Positions 33,581 through 42,079 of a stretch of DNA of 52,033 nucleotides are shown here, piece after piece. Position 1 is the first letter of the stretch. The number at the start of each line of letters is the position of its first letter. The notes below the pieces were generated by a model. The model had not been told where the DNA came from, did no database searches, and was given only the letters and a program-made list of their open reading frames with translations. The DNA is from Clostridia bacterium (GTDB lineage: Bacteria > Bacillota > Clostridia > Oscillospirales > CAG-272), in assembly GCA_017504995.1 (NCBI GenBank), contig JAFVQC010000013.1, forward strand, positions 1 through 52,033. The letters run 5' to 3'. Position numbers and translations under genes: made by a program.

Positions 33581-34867
33581 TTATTTCACATATACTTTTT
33601 CGCTTCCGCGTCCCACAGCTTTAATCAAACCGTAATCTCGCATTTGCTTTGCGAGGGTGAACGCGCGGGTTTTCTTAAGTCCGAGCAGGTCTTGGATTTC
33701 TAAATCGGTGATTTTTCCGTTCTCGTCTATATAATCAAGAATTTTCTGCATTTGCGCCGTGATGCCCGAGCCGCTTTCTTTGACGGTTGCACGGTTCATA
33801 TTGGGCAGAATAATTTTGAAGGTATTGGAAGTAACCTCAATTCTCGGTTGCTCGGAGCAGTTCGCATACAGATTATAAATCTTACGAATACCCGTGCCGT
33901 AGGACTCAATCAAATGCAGACGGTGGAAGATGTCAGCGAGATTTTTATTTCTCGGCTGAGAAATACCGCTACGAATATCGTCGGGGGAAAGACCGGGCAG
34001 AAGTCCGCCGATAGAAATAAACTCTATTTCCTTGTCGTTTACGTTGATAATAATACTGCCGCTAAAACTATAATCACGGTGTACGAGCGCATTAAGCAAT
34101 GCCTCGCGCAAAGCTTCTTCGGGATAGTCAACCTTTTCGATGCGTTCAAGACCTTTGAACGTAGCGGTTGTTTTATTACAGAGGGCAAGATATGCGAAAG
34201 TGCTATCAAGCTGTTCAAAAATAGAACCACCGAACTCCTTGCTATCACGGAATTTTGTATTTGCTTCGTCCGCAAAAACAGCTACCTTGGTGGTATGAGA
34301 GCATTGATCGGAAATGACAAGCGCCAAATTGCTGTACATTTCTTCCGATTGAACGGTCACGCCCAATGCGCGATATTTATTAGGCGCGAACTCTACGTTG
34401 TAGCGGTCAAACGCTTTCTTTGCGCTATCAAACGTAAGCTCCTGCTCCATAGAACGCATACTCTCAAAATTGTCGCCGTCGGATTCCTTAATCATTGCTC
34501 TGATTTGTTCGGGCGATGCGGGAACAGAGGACGTGCCTTGACGAACGAATACGCCGCTCGGCTTCAATCCTTTGGATTTCAAATAGTAAGGCTTGAAAGA
34601 ACCCTCGCTGACCTTAATGCGGATCGTGTGGTTTTCTTGAAGCGTATATTTTACAAACATTGTAACGTCGGGCAGAATAGCATCGCGGATACCGTTGGTG
34701 ATACGGGTATATACCTCGTCCACGTTATCAAGCTCGGTTACGTTTCCTTCGTTATCAATTCCAATATAAATAGTACCGCCGTTGGTGTTGGCGAAAGCGA
34801 TAACCTCCTTGTAAAGCTCATCCGTAACTTGCGCCTTAAATTCAATATTTTCGGTTTCGAATTTCAT
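33581..34867 (-). CDS. AlbA_2/Schlafen-domain ATP-binding regulator with winged helix
   Basis: A 428-residue protein: an AlbA_2 (Schlafen-like) domain at residues 5-125 (ENIEFKAQVTDELYKEVIAFANTNGGTIYIGI), a GHKL-type ATPase domain at about 235-350 (EEALREALLNALVHRDYS, SYGTGIRKIY), and a C-terminal winged helix (ITAQMQKILDYIDENGKITDLEIQDLLG). Such proteins are often transcription regulators within mobile elements. It is the first gene of the operon, with GGAGG before ATG 34867 and a consensus promoter flanked by GCGAAT repeats, so autoregulation of the restriction genes is a reasonable inference. Confidence 0.85.
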   Translation of the reverse strand: MKFETENIEFKAQVTDELYKEVIAFANTNGGTIYIGIDNEGNVTELDNVDEVYTRITNGIRDAILPDVTMFVKYTLQENHTIRIKVSEGSFKPYYLKSKGLKPSGVFVRQGTSSVPASPEQIRAMIKESDGDNFESMRSMEQELTFDSAKKAFDRYNVEFAPNKYRALGVTVQSEEMYSNLALVISDQCSHTTKVAVFADEANTKFRDSKEFGGSIFEQLDSTFAYLALCNKTTATFKGLERIEKVDYPEEALREALLNALVHRDYSFSGSIIINVNDKEIEFISIGGLLPGLSPDDIRSGISQPRNKNLADIFHRLHLIESYGTGIRKIYNLYANCSEQPRIEVTSNTFKIILPNMNRATVKESGSGITAQMQKILDYIDENGKITDLEIQDLLGLKKTRAFTLAKQMRDYGLIKAVGRGSEKVYVK

Positions 34868-34896
34868 ACCGTCGCCTCCATAATATGATTGCTATT

Positions 34897-34925
34897 ATTA
34901 TACACCGAAAATTCGCTTTTGTCAA
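34897..34925 (-). promoter_or_regulatory. Consensus promoter of the restriction operon
   Basis: On the minus strand TTGACA (34925-34920) and TATAAT (34902-34897) with a 17-base spacer, an exact consensus promoter. Confidence 0.88.
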
Positions 34926-34971
34926 GCGAATAGAGCGAATATTCAGCGAATTTTTGGAACAAAAAGCGAAT
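34911..34971. promoter_or_regulatory. GCGAAT iterons over the operon promoter
   Basis: GCGAAT occurs at 34926, 34935, 34946 and 34966 and once inverted at 34911, with spacings of 9, 11 and 20 bases, close to one or two helical turns. This looks like an operator, perhaps for the AlbA_2 protein. Confidence 0.6.
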
Positions 34972-35054
34972 TTACAACAATTTTTTTGAGTTGGCACACT
35001 TGTTTAACGCTTTTTGCAAAAAGAAAACGGCGAGATTGCTCCCGCCGCCGTGTG

Positions 35055-35321
35055 TTATTCGGTTAATGTTTCAACAGCAATCTTCATACCGAGTTTGAAA
35101 GCATACTCAAAGATAGCCGCCTCTGCCAAGCTCATATACTCGCTCCAACAGTCGTGGAACTTTTCAAAGGTTTCTTTCTGCTCATCAGAGAAGTTTTTCT
35201 CCAAGTCCTCGTGATGCCTTGACATATAGCCGAGAAGTTCTTTCATTTCCTTTGAGTTGGTTCGGCTGTCCTCTTGCGGTACGATATTTCCGTGCCAAAG
35301 CTCGTTGATAACTGATCTCAT
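35055..35321 (-). CDS. DUF6809-like small protein
   Basis: An 88-residue, mostly helical acidic protein beginning MRSVINELWHGNIVPQEDS, the pattern of DUF6809 proteins that are common in Clostridial mobile elements. Its function is unknown. Its start overlaps the stop of the TnpV gene, so the two are translationally coupled. It carries no membrane segment. Family call is by pattern memory only. Confidence 0.75.
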   Translation of the reverse strand: MRSVINELWHGNIVPQEDSRTNSKEMKELLGYMSRHHEDLEKNFSDEQKETFEKFHDCWSEYMSLAEAAIFEYAFKLGMKIAVETLTE

Positions 35322-35683
35322 ACGAATATCACCTCCCGCAAAACAATTTCTTCTGCGCTTGCCTTAATATTGTTCATCTCGGCACCCCAACGAAGCATAT
35401 CGCGAGCTTTCAAATTCTCGTCAATCCCTCTTTCGGCAGCGAGGCGGGGTATGATTGTTTCAACCATCGTTTTCGCTTCAACGTCAATCTCATAGAGCCG
35501 TTGATTGAGTGTACCTTCCGAGAGAAGATTGGTGTAACGACCTTTGCGATGCTCTTTGAGATATTTGAGGTGCAATCTTCCGTACTTGCCGATCTCCTTT
35601 TGTTCGGGGAGTTCAAGCAAGGGGTAATATTGCTCGCCTCTGAGTTCGTAGGTAATTCCGTTTTGTTCAATGTACTTTTCCAT
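35318..35683 (-). CDS. TnpV-like transposon-encoded protein
   Basis: About 121 residues. LPEQKEIGKYGRLHLKYLKEHRKGRYTNLLSEGTLNQRLYEID matches the recurring pattern of TnpV, known from the Tn4451/Tn4453 family, whose role is not settled. Start ATG 35683 is taken with AAAGGA ahead; a longer reading frame reaches 35743 but lacks support. Together with the DUF6809 gene it forms a two-gene unit of the element. Confidence 0.8.
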   Translation of the reverse strand: MEKYIEQNGITYELRGEQYYPLLELPEQKEIGKYGRLHLKYLKEHRKGRYTNLLSEGTLNQRLYEIDVEAKTMVETIIPRLAAERGIDENLKARDMLRWGAEMNNIKASAEEIVLREVIFV

Positions 35684-35798
35684 ATATTGCACCGTCCTTT
35701 CCTTTGGTGCTTTAAGTGTACTACAAAGACGAAAATACTGCAAATGTACCGATTAAAAAATACGAGAAACGTCCGAAAACGATCTCGTATTTTTTCTT

Positions 35799-36638
35799 TT
35801 AGATGTTTAATTTCACGCGGCTCACTCCGTTGCTTACCTCACGCGAAAGAATTTCTACAGGGATTTTGCTGAGCCACTTTTTGCTGAAATTCGTATTTCC
35901 GTAATAGCAATCGAAATTGGCAATCGGGAGGACAACCCAATCAGTGTCTGTCGGCTTATTCGCTTCGCAATAGGCAATCACGTCGCATACGACCTCAAGC
36001 GGGACACCACCGAGGTCAAGCGCGGCAATAGTGTTTTCTTTTTCGGATGGTAAAATATATTCCTCGGTACGCAATGCGCCAAGCTCCAAGGCATCGGCAA
36101 GTATATCGTCGAAGCGCAATGCCCACGCCGCTTTCGTATTGAGCGCAAAGATCGGCACTTGGAGCTGCCGCACCTTCTTTTTCCACTCGGTCTTGAAGCC
36201 TTTTGCAATCAGAACGACGGTCGTTTTCGCCTTTTCACTTACGGCATCGGGATTCTTTTTTACAAATTTTACGATATTCTGAACGTGACGGAAATACCAG
36301 CCCTCTCCCTTGGCGTTTACAAGCTCGAAAAAATCCGATGATAGCGCACCGAAATTGATAAACGGCTCATCCTCGTTTCTGTCGGGAATACTGCACCAAG
36401 CGCAGAGTGCGTTTCGCGCATATTCCACGCGCTCGTAAGGATTGTCCGCACGCAAGCTACCGTCTTGATTGTGGAACAAATATCCCCGTGCAATGACCGT
36501 AAGTATTCTTCCAAAGCCCTCAAAGTCGGTGATGGTTTTGAACGTGAATCTGCCGAGGTAGGAAAGGTCGTGCTTGCTTTCGGCTGAATAGCTCGGCTTC
36601 TTGATATATGCTTGAAATTCTAACCATTCATTCGTCAT
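35799..36638 (-). CDS. Unknown protein translationally coupled to the RdRP-like polymerase
   Basis: A 279-residue cytoplasmic protein that I cannot assign. It has many aromatic residues and basic patches (KGFKTEWKKKVRQL) and a lone CAWC pair near residue 88. The start ATG 36638 overlaps the stop of the polymerase gene (ATGA) and is preceded by GGAGGTGG, so the two proteins should be made in similar amounts and may act together. The pattern ARNALCAWCSIPDRNEDEPFINFGALSSDFFELVN is distinctive and could serve as a search seed. No nuclease or polymerase motif is obvious. Confidence 0.7.
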   Translation of the reverse strand: MTNEWLEFQAYIKKPSYSAESKHDLSYLGRFTFKTITDFEGFGRILTVIARGYLFHNQDGSLRADNPYERVEYARNALCAWCSIPDRNEDEPFINFGALSSDFFELVNAKGEGWYFRHVQNIVKFVKKNPDAVSEKAKTTVVLIAKGFKTEWKKKVRQLQVPIFALNTKAAWALRFDDILADALELGALRTEEYILPSEKENTIAALDLGGVPLEVVCDVIAYCEANKPTDTDWVVLPIANFDCYYGNTNFSKKWLSKIPVEILSREVSNGVSRVKLNI

Positions 36639-39600
36639 TTCCACCACCTCCATTTTCTCTTTTTCATCTCACTTGTCGGATCTCTGCGGTCGAGTGCAAG
36701 GTCATATACCGCTGATGGGAGAACCTCTAAAGCAAACTGCCGTTTACCGAGTGCGACCGCGCATTTTACAACGTCATCAAAATCAAGCGCGCCGCGCCTG
36801 CTCGGTGGGCAAATCACATTAATACAATTACGGATAATATGCTCTTTGTAATCGTCGGCGCGTTCTATACCCGAGAGCATTGTTTGCAAATCCTTACTAT
36901 CACCTTTTTGCTTGGTGATATTTGTCTTTATGCCTTTATTTCGGTGCATATCGTCAAGGTCGCAAATAATATCGCCTACGATGCGATAACCGCCGCGGCT
37001 GAAATCGCAAAGAACGTCCAAATAGTCGGATAATCCCATAACACCCGTAAGTGCGTAAAGCAAATGCTGCCGTTCTTCCGGTGGAGCAAGATACCAACGA
37101 GAATCCTCCAAGCCGTGCCGCGCTTTGCGAACTTGTTGAGGTGACATATTCTCAAATAGTGAATATAGCTCATCGACCGAATAATCATTCTCCTGCCCGC
37201 GAGCGTAAAGAATACGGTAAATATCCCCTTTGCGCTTCATTTCGGACGGAATATGATTGATATAGCGGATACGCTGTAACGCAGTTTCATAGTCACGGAT
37301 AATAGAAGCCACGCGTTCAAGCGTTGATTTATCAAGTCGTTCCTTCCAATTGGGGCTTTGCGCGAAGGCGAATAGATTTTCATCACAGACGGGAGAAACA
37401 ATGACCTTTTCGGTCTTGTGCTCTAACATATACGCGAAATAAGGGAGCTTTTCAAGATTGGAGCTGACAGAGTTCCAATCCACGCTCTCAAAATACTTTT
37501 TGAGTCGCGCGTTTTTGGTCGGCTCGTACCACTTGTGCGCCTCGTCGCTTTCGGCAATCGTTTTGTAGCGCAAGAAGATGCTGCGCCGCGCTCTTTTACT
37601 TTCGATATACTCGGAGAGATCGGGCTTAATGCCACTTTTTGCAGAGTCGATTTCAAGTCCCGTGAGAATGGCGAGAGTTTCCACGTCTTGATTATAATGC
37701 ACCTTGACCTCGCTCTTAGTATTTTCATCGTAGGCGAGAACACCGCGATTGAGCGCGGCGTTACTGATCTGACCGACGCGAGAGGAAAAGGTGTTCCTTA
37801 TGGTGACAAATCGGGCATACCAATCGTTTGCATCCGAGATCAGCGGCTCTGCGGTAGGTATTTTCAAAAGAGGCAGATCGGTACTGCTACGAATCACGCA
37901 TTGGTTGATAAGCGGATCGGCAATGGTTTTGACCATATCGCCATCAAAGTCCGCGCCGCCAAGCCGTTCGGGGATGAGCGAACGGGAGTCAACCATTATC
38001 ACGTAGCCGAGGTGGGAGAAGTATTTCTCGCGCAATGCTCCTACTTTTATCGGTTTTACAAGTGCTTCTTCGTTTCTTGCAATATGTGGGCTACGAAGCG
38101 CGGTGTAAAATTCACTTTCGGCATAACTCGGAAGCGGAGCGTATATCTCGTTTCCACTTATAAATTCTTCTTGCAGGCGGCGGTATATATCGTCGCCTTT
38201 TTCTTTTATCGAATCTTTTACGATAAATGCGATCAAGCGCAATAGGTCATCGGACAGATAGCGGTTATCTCCCGTGACCAAGAGCTTTCCTACCGCGTAC
38301 TTGGATAGGATATTCTCGGCGCGGTCGGATAGCTCTTTTGCAAATATCGGCTCGTCAATAAACATTCCGTTTTTTGCAATCAGCTCCGCGCGGTACTGTC
38401 TGCGTTCGGTTGATATCTCTACGTCCTCTAAATCGTCAAGGAAGTATTTGCGGCGTGCGCCGTTGTCGGCAACAAGGCGGTAATAGGCAACCTCGGTAGT
38501 TTTCGTAATCCAATTACGGCTATCGTACTCGGGAGAGTCATACCAACCGAGAGGCAGCTCCTTCGGGCGAAATTCCTCGTCGGTGATGGAGAGGGTGTTC
38601 AAGAACTGATAGTTCAGCTCGGTCGTATCTTGCGCACCAAGTTTATCCTTGCCCGATACGTAGAGCGCGTGGTCATACTGTCGGCAACGCGAGAGGTATT
38701 CTCCCCAAGAGAGATTGTTGGCTTCCATCCACTTGCGACCTTTGAACATACTGTCTGTCAAAATAATATCCACCTCGGTGGGATCGTGGCGCTCGCCCCA
38801 CATATCCAAAATATACGGAACGCCAAGCTCGGTAAACAAGGAGGCAAAATCCACCTTATGCACAACGCCCTTGATATAGGGCATACGAATCTGAAAGGAA
38901 TTATGCTCGCGCCCAAGTGCTTCGGCAAGGCGTGGTGAAATAAAGCCCTCACCGTCAAACTCGGTAACCGTAATATCTGCCGTTTTCTCTACACGGGAAT
39001 ATTTACGCATCGGGTTATCGGTGCCGTCATCCTCTACGGTGATAACGTTTACGTTCTCAATCGTAGATTGCGGATTTTTGATAACGATGATTTTCTTATC
39101 CGAAAGAATGCTCGTATTGTTATATCTCGCTCCGCTTGTAAAAAGAAGCGCGTTATAGGCGTAGAGCTTACTGAGCTGACAATCACCGATATTCATACCG
39201 AGCATCATACGCTCCCGAAGCGGCTCATACACGTCGGCACGAACGAAGGCGAGGCGGTTCTCGCGGCTCATCGATGCCGAGCGTTCAAATGCAATATATC
39301 GGTCGTTCAGATTGCCAAAATTGATTCTGATACCTTCGGGGCGGAACATATACTCGGCAATCTTTTGATGCTCTAACACTCTGCCAACGGGCTTGCGGTC
39401 AAATATACCCGAAAAGTCGATATATACGAATACGTCGCTGAGCGCATCCGAAATAACATCGTTATCGGGGTTCTTGCCTAAAACAAGCATTGCTTGATAG
39501 AAGATCGGGCAATCGTCCTGCAAGGTTCTTTCCACCAAATATTCCTTTGATGGATCAGTGGTGTCAAAATAAAAGCTATAACCGTCACCCGTCTGTCGCG

Positions 39601-39658
39601 CTGAAGCAATGATACTTTGTGCCGATATTTCGGGAATGATATATTTTTTGTTTCTCAT
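36635..39658 (-). CDS. Single-chain two-barrel RNA polymerase (eukaryotic RdRP/YonO-like)
   Basis: A 1007-residue protein. Residues 232-248 (TEFDGEGFISPRLAEAL) and 255-271 (FQIRMPYIKGVVHKVDF) match the first conserved blocks of cellular RNA-dependent RNA polymerases (PF05183; compare TDGxGxISxxLA and FQIRxxGxKGVV). Residues 564-576 (ERLGGADFDGDMV) hold the DFDGD metal-binding motif shared by QDE-1-type RdRPs, phage YonO and the beta' subunit of RNA polymerase. YonO is a DNA-dependent RNA polymerase, so template type here is open. ATG 39658 follows AAAGGAG; an upstream ATG (39685) lies ahead of it. A TTGCAT-17-TATAAT promoter drives it. Confidence 0.85.
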   Translation of the reverse strand: MRNKKYIIPEISAQSIIASARQTGDGYSFYFDTTDPSKEYLVERTLQDDCPIFYQAMLVLGKNPDNDVISDALSDVFVYIDFSGIFDRKPVGRVLEHQKIAEYMFRPEGIRINFGNLNDRYIAFERSASMSRENRLAFVRADVYEPLRERMMLGMNIGDCQLSKLYAYNALLFTSGARYNNTSILSDKKIIVIKNPQSTIENVNVITVEDDGTDNPMRKYSRVEKTADITVTEFDGEGFISPRLAEALGREHNSFQIRMPYIKGVVHKVDFASLFTELGVPYILDMWGERHDPTEVDIILTDSMFKGRKWMEANNLSWGEYLSRCRQYDHALYVSGKDKLGAQDTTELNYQFLNTLSITDEEFRPKELPLGWYDSPEYDSRNWITKTTEVAYYRLVADNGARRKYFLDDLEDVEISTERRQYRAELIAKNGMFIDEPIFAKELSDRAENILSKYAVGKLLVTGDNRYLSDDLLRLIAFIVKDSIKEKGDDIYRRLQEEFISGNEIYAPLPSYAESEFYTALRSPHIARNEEALVKPIKVGALREKYFSHLGYVIMVDSRSLIPERLGGADFDGDMVKTIADPLINQCVIRSSTDLPLLKIPTAEPLISDANDWYARFVTIRNTFSSRVGQISNAALNRGVLAYDENTKSEVKVHYNQDVETLAILTGLEIDSAKSGIKPDLSEYIESKRARRSIFLRYKTIAESDEAHKWYEPTKNARLKKYFESVDWNSVSSNLEKLPYFAYMLEHKTEKVIVSPVCDENLFAFAQSPNWKERLDKSTLERVASIIRDYETALQRIRYINHIPSEMKRKGDIYRILYARGQENDYSVDELYSLFENMSPQQVRKARHGLEDSRWYLAPPEERQHLLYALTGVMGLSDYLDVLCDFSRGGYRIVGDIICDLDDMHRNKGIKTNITKQKGDSKDLQTMLSGIERADDYKEHIIRNCINVICPPSRRGALDFDDVVKCAVALGKRQFALEVLPSAVYDLALDRRDPTSEMKKRKWRWWK

Positions 39659-39687
39659 ACGGTTCTCCTTTGATAGAGAGTACATTC

Positions 39688-39716
39688 ATTATACCATAAG
39701 TCCTCCGAAAATGCAA
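39688..39716 (-). promoter_or_regulatory. Promoter of the RdRP-like gene
   Basis: On the minus strand TTGCAT (39716-39711) and TATAAT (39693-39688) are separated by 17 bases, about 30 bases ahead of ATG 39658. Confidence 0.75.
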
Positions 39717-39804
39717 TATGCAATTATTTGATAACTGCCCCCACAAATTCAAAAAAGTGCGAGGAAATTACGTTATCAAATTCAAGAAAAAGGAGGAAAA
39801 AGCT

Positions 39805-40035
39805 ATGCTGAAAATCACCCCAAGGCAAGCGGAGAGAGTCAACCGTCTTGTGTTAGAGTTATGCGCGAACTGTGACCAAGACGGCAACTGCGTTCTGCTT
39901 GACGACGGCGAGGCGCACCGCTGTGTGCAACTCATTTCCGTGTACGGCATCTACTGCAATTATTTCAAAAATGCGGTATTGCCTGCGGACAAGGAACTAC
40001 ACGAAGAAATCCAAAAACAAAACCACAAACAGTAA
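39805..40035 (+). CDS. Cysteine-rich VLP-type small protein
   Basis: A 76-residue protein with CANCDQDGNCVLLDDGEAHRC and a later CNYF, giving five cysteines and the LD/VLLDD pattern of the so-called cysteine-rich VLP proteins found on Clostridial mobile elements. Metal binding is likely; function is unknown. ATG 39805 follows AGGAGG closely, so longer in-frame starts were rejected. It is the first gene of the rightward transfer and partition block and is divergent to the polymerase gene. Confidence 0.75.
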   Translation: MLKITPRQAERVNRLVLELCANCDQDGNCVLLDDGEAHRCVQLISVYGIYCNYFKNAVLPADKELHEEIQKQNHKQ

Positions 40036-40052
40036 AAAGGAGAAACGAAAGT

Positions 40053-40979
40053 ATGAAGAAAATGAATCAAACCTATCTCATCGGTATCGACCACGGCTAC
40101 GGCAATATGAAAACGGCAAACTGCTGCTTTCCCACGGGTGTTGTGAAAAGTGATACCGAACCCACCTTTGTATCCGACCTGCTCGTATGGAACGGAACGT
40201 ACTATTCCATCGGTGTCGGGCACAAGGAGTTCAAAGCCGACAAATTCAACGATGAGGATTATTACGTCCTCACCCTTGCCGCGATTGCGCGGGAGCTTTG
40301 GCGAGAGCGCATCACCGAAGCCGACGTCTATATTGCGGCAGGTCTGCCTCTTACTTGGGTAAGTGAGCAGAAAAGCGATTTTAAGAACTATCTGCTTCAA
40401 AACAGTGAGGTTGTATTTACCTTCCGCGAGGTGGAATACCGCATCAATATCGTAGGCGCGGAGATTTACCCACAGGGGTTCGCCGCCATCGTCAACAATC
40501 TTCCAAGCTTCACGGGAGTTACGATGCTCTGCGATATTGGTAACGGCACGATGAACCTGCTCCGTATCGTTAATAAGAAGCCCGATGTGCAGAGAATGTT
40601 TACCGAGAAATACGGCACTCACCAATGCGCGCTTCTTATCCGTGAGGAAATGATGAAGGTACACCACGCGAGCCTTGACAATGCTATCATTACGGAAATC
40701 TTGAAGAAAGGCACAGCAGATATTGACGGTGCGTATCTTGAAACGGTCGTAAAGACCGCCAAGGCGTACACGGCGGGCATCTTCCGCCGTCTGCGTGAGC
40801 ACGAATACGATCCCAAGCTAATGAAGCTCTATGTTGTCGGCGGTGGCGGTTGCCTTGTCCGTAACTTTGCCGATTACGACGAGAGCCGCGTGACCGTCAA
40901 CGACGATATTTGCGCGACCGCCAAGGGATACGAGCGTATGCTTGAAATGCAGTTGCTCCGTGGCGGTGGTCGCGTATGA
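40053..40979 (+). CDS. parM: ParM-like actin-family plasmid segregation protein
   Basis: A 308-residue actin-fold ATPase. IGIDHGYGNMKTA is phosphate loop 1, LCDIGNGTMNLL is phosphate loop 2, and LYVVGGGGCLVRN is the adenosine motif. The order and length fit ParM/Alp-type filament proteins that push plasmid copies apart. The next gene overlaps by four bases and looks like its DNA-binding adaptor. Presence of such a pair in an integrated element suggests that the excised circle can persist or replicate for some time. Confidence 0.85.
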   Translation: MKKMNQTYLIGIDHGYGNMKTANCCFPTGVVKSDTEPTFVSDLLVWNGTYYSIGVGHKEFKADKFNDEDYYVLTLAAIARELWRERITEADVYIAAGLPLTWVSEQKSDFKNYLLQNSEVVFTFREVEYRINIVGAEIYPQGFAAIVNNLPSFTGVTMLCDIGNGTMNLLRIVNKKPDVQRMFTEKYGTHQCALLIREEMMKVHHASLDNAIITEILKKGTADIDGAYLETVVKTAKAYTAGIFRRLREHEYDPKLMKLYVVGGGGCLVRNFADYDESRVTVNDDICATAKGYERMLEMQLLRGGGRV

Positions 40980-41254
40980 CGAAACGGTTCAGTCTGCGCT
41001 TCAATTTAGATAATGAAGCAGACCGCAAGGCTTGGGAGCATCTGCAATGCGTGACCGACTCAAAGAACAAAGCAATTATCTCTGCGATAAACGCTTGCTT
41101 TGAAACGGATGGCAATTTGGAAAAAGTTATACGGGAAACCATCAGAGAGTGCTTAAAGAATATATCCGTCGTGCAAGCGGTGACGGAAGAACCTATTGAG
41201 GAAATATCCGAGGACGAGAATACTCTTATGGACTCTCTTGAGATGTTTATGTGA
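40976..41254 (+). CDS. ParR-like adaptor (ribbon-helix-helix) for ParM
   Basis: A 92-residue protein. The N-terminal TKRFSLRFNLDNEADRKAWEHLQ and NKAIISAINACF fit a ribbon-helix-helix DNA-binding domain, and the C-terminal half is acidic (EEPIEEISEDENTLMDSLEMF), as in ParR proteins whose acidic tail contacts ParM. The four-base overlap with parM supports the pairing. The centromere-like site is not obvious, though the repeats upstream of 41345 may be part of it. Confidence 0.7.
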   Translation: MTKRFSLRFNLDNEADRKAWEHLQCVTDSKNKAIISAINACFETDGNLEKVIRETIRECLKNISVVQAVTEEPIEEISEDENTLMDSLEMFM

Positions 41255-41265
41255 GTGGCATTATC

Positions 41266-41308
41266 GTGATGCCGCTTTTTGTTATCTCAAAACGAGAGGC
41301 GGCATCAC
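41266..41308 (+). terminator. Hairpin after the parMR pair
   Basis: GTGATGCCGC and GCGGCATCAC enclose CTTTTTGTTATCTC and surrounding bases. It separates the partition pair from the next gene. Confidence 0.65.
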
Positions 41309-41344
41309 TTTGGCATTATGAAAATTGTAGGAGGAAAGATTTAT

Positions 41345-41653
41345 ATGAAAGCTTATTCATTCAGACAAATGCAGAACGCGGGTATCCGCGTGGATAATTA
41401 CAAAGCAAACGAGCGCGAGGGCGTGTTTATCGCAATGCTTGATGTAAAGCGTTGGGGTAAAGGCAGAAACATCCTCGCCTATTTCACGTTTGAGGACGGA
41501 AGTAAGATTATGGCTGCCGCATGGCAGAATACGGGCTATCTCGGACTTCCCGATATCGAAGAAGGCGCTCGCCTAAAGCTCACGTTTGAAAGAGCGAAGA
41601 ACGGTAACTCATATCTGCGAAAAGTAGAGAGATACGAGTGTCTTACACCGTAA
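41345..41653 (+). CDS. Small hypothetical protein of the mobilization block
   Basis: A 102-residue protein, MKAYSFRQMQNAGIRVDNYKANEREGVFIAMLDVKRWGKGRNILAYFTFEDGSK, with the look of a small beta-rich (OB- or SH3-like) fold: alternating hydrophobic strands and many basic residues. No family recognised; single-stranded DNA binding is possible but unsupported. ATG 41345 follows AGGAGGAAAG. It ends just before the candidate oriT. Confidence 0.7.
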   Translation: MKAYSFRQMQNAGIRVDNYKANEREGVFIAMLDVKRWGKGRNILAYFTFEDGSKIMAAAWQNTGYLGLPDIEEGARLKLTFERAKNGNSYLRKVERYECLTP

Positions 41654-41660
41654 CAAGCAG

Positions 41661-41729
41661 GACGTTTGTGTGCCAAACGTCGCACCGCCACAAGGGGGGT
41701 GTGGCAGAGATTTTAGGGATGCCCCTAAT
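41661..41729 (+). other. oriT: Candidate origin of transfer (oriT)
   Basis: Three hairpins follow each other just upstream of mobC: GACGTTTGtgtgcCAAACGTC (41661-41681), GCCACAagggggGTGTGGC (41687-41705), and TTAGGGatgCCCCTAA (41713-41729). Their place directly ahead of mobC and the relaxase gene is typical of oriT. No nick site is assigned. Confidence 0.55.
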
Positions 41730-41752
41730 ACCCCGAATGAAAGGATGGTTTT

Positions 41753-42079
41753 ATGAAAAAAGAAGATATAAGAATCGTTGCCCGCGTTACGCAAAAGGAG
41801 AAGGATCGTATCAACTCCATAGCCGAAAGATGCGGGCTGAGCACAACAGAATATATCCGTCAAAGAGCGTTGGGATTTGAGCCGAGATCGGTTCCGCCCG
41901 GCGCTCTTTTTGTTTTCTGCGAGAAATTGGATGCGCTCGTCGAGCCACCGTTCTGCGCAGAGGTCAACGCGGCGGCGCTTGCCTTGCTGAAGGATATATC
42001 AGGCACTCTCATCGCGCCGAGAAAGGAGAATATGCGTAAATGGCAACCACAGGATTCTGGCCCGTCAAAGGACGGTTAA
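41753..42079 (+). CDS. mobC: MobC-like relaxosome accessory protein
   Basis: A 108-residue protein with IRIVARVTQKEKDRINSIAERCGLSTTEYIRQRALG, the ribbon-helix-helix pattern of MobC/plasmid mobilization proteins that bind oriT and help the relaxase open the strands. ALALLKDISGTL in the C-terminal part fits too. It overlaps the relaxase gene by 40 bases, so the two are translated together. Confidence 0.8.
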   Translation: MKKEDIRIVARVTQKEKDRINSIAERCGLSTTEYIRQRALGFEPRSVPPGALFVFCEKLDALVEPPFCAEVNAAALALLKDISGTLIAPRKENMRKWQPQDSGPSKDG

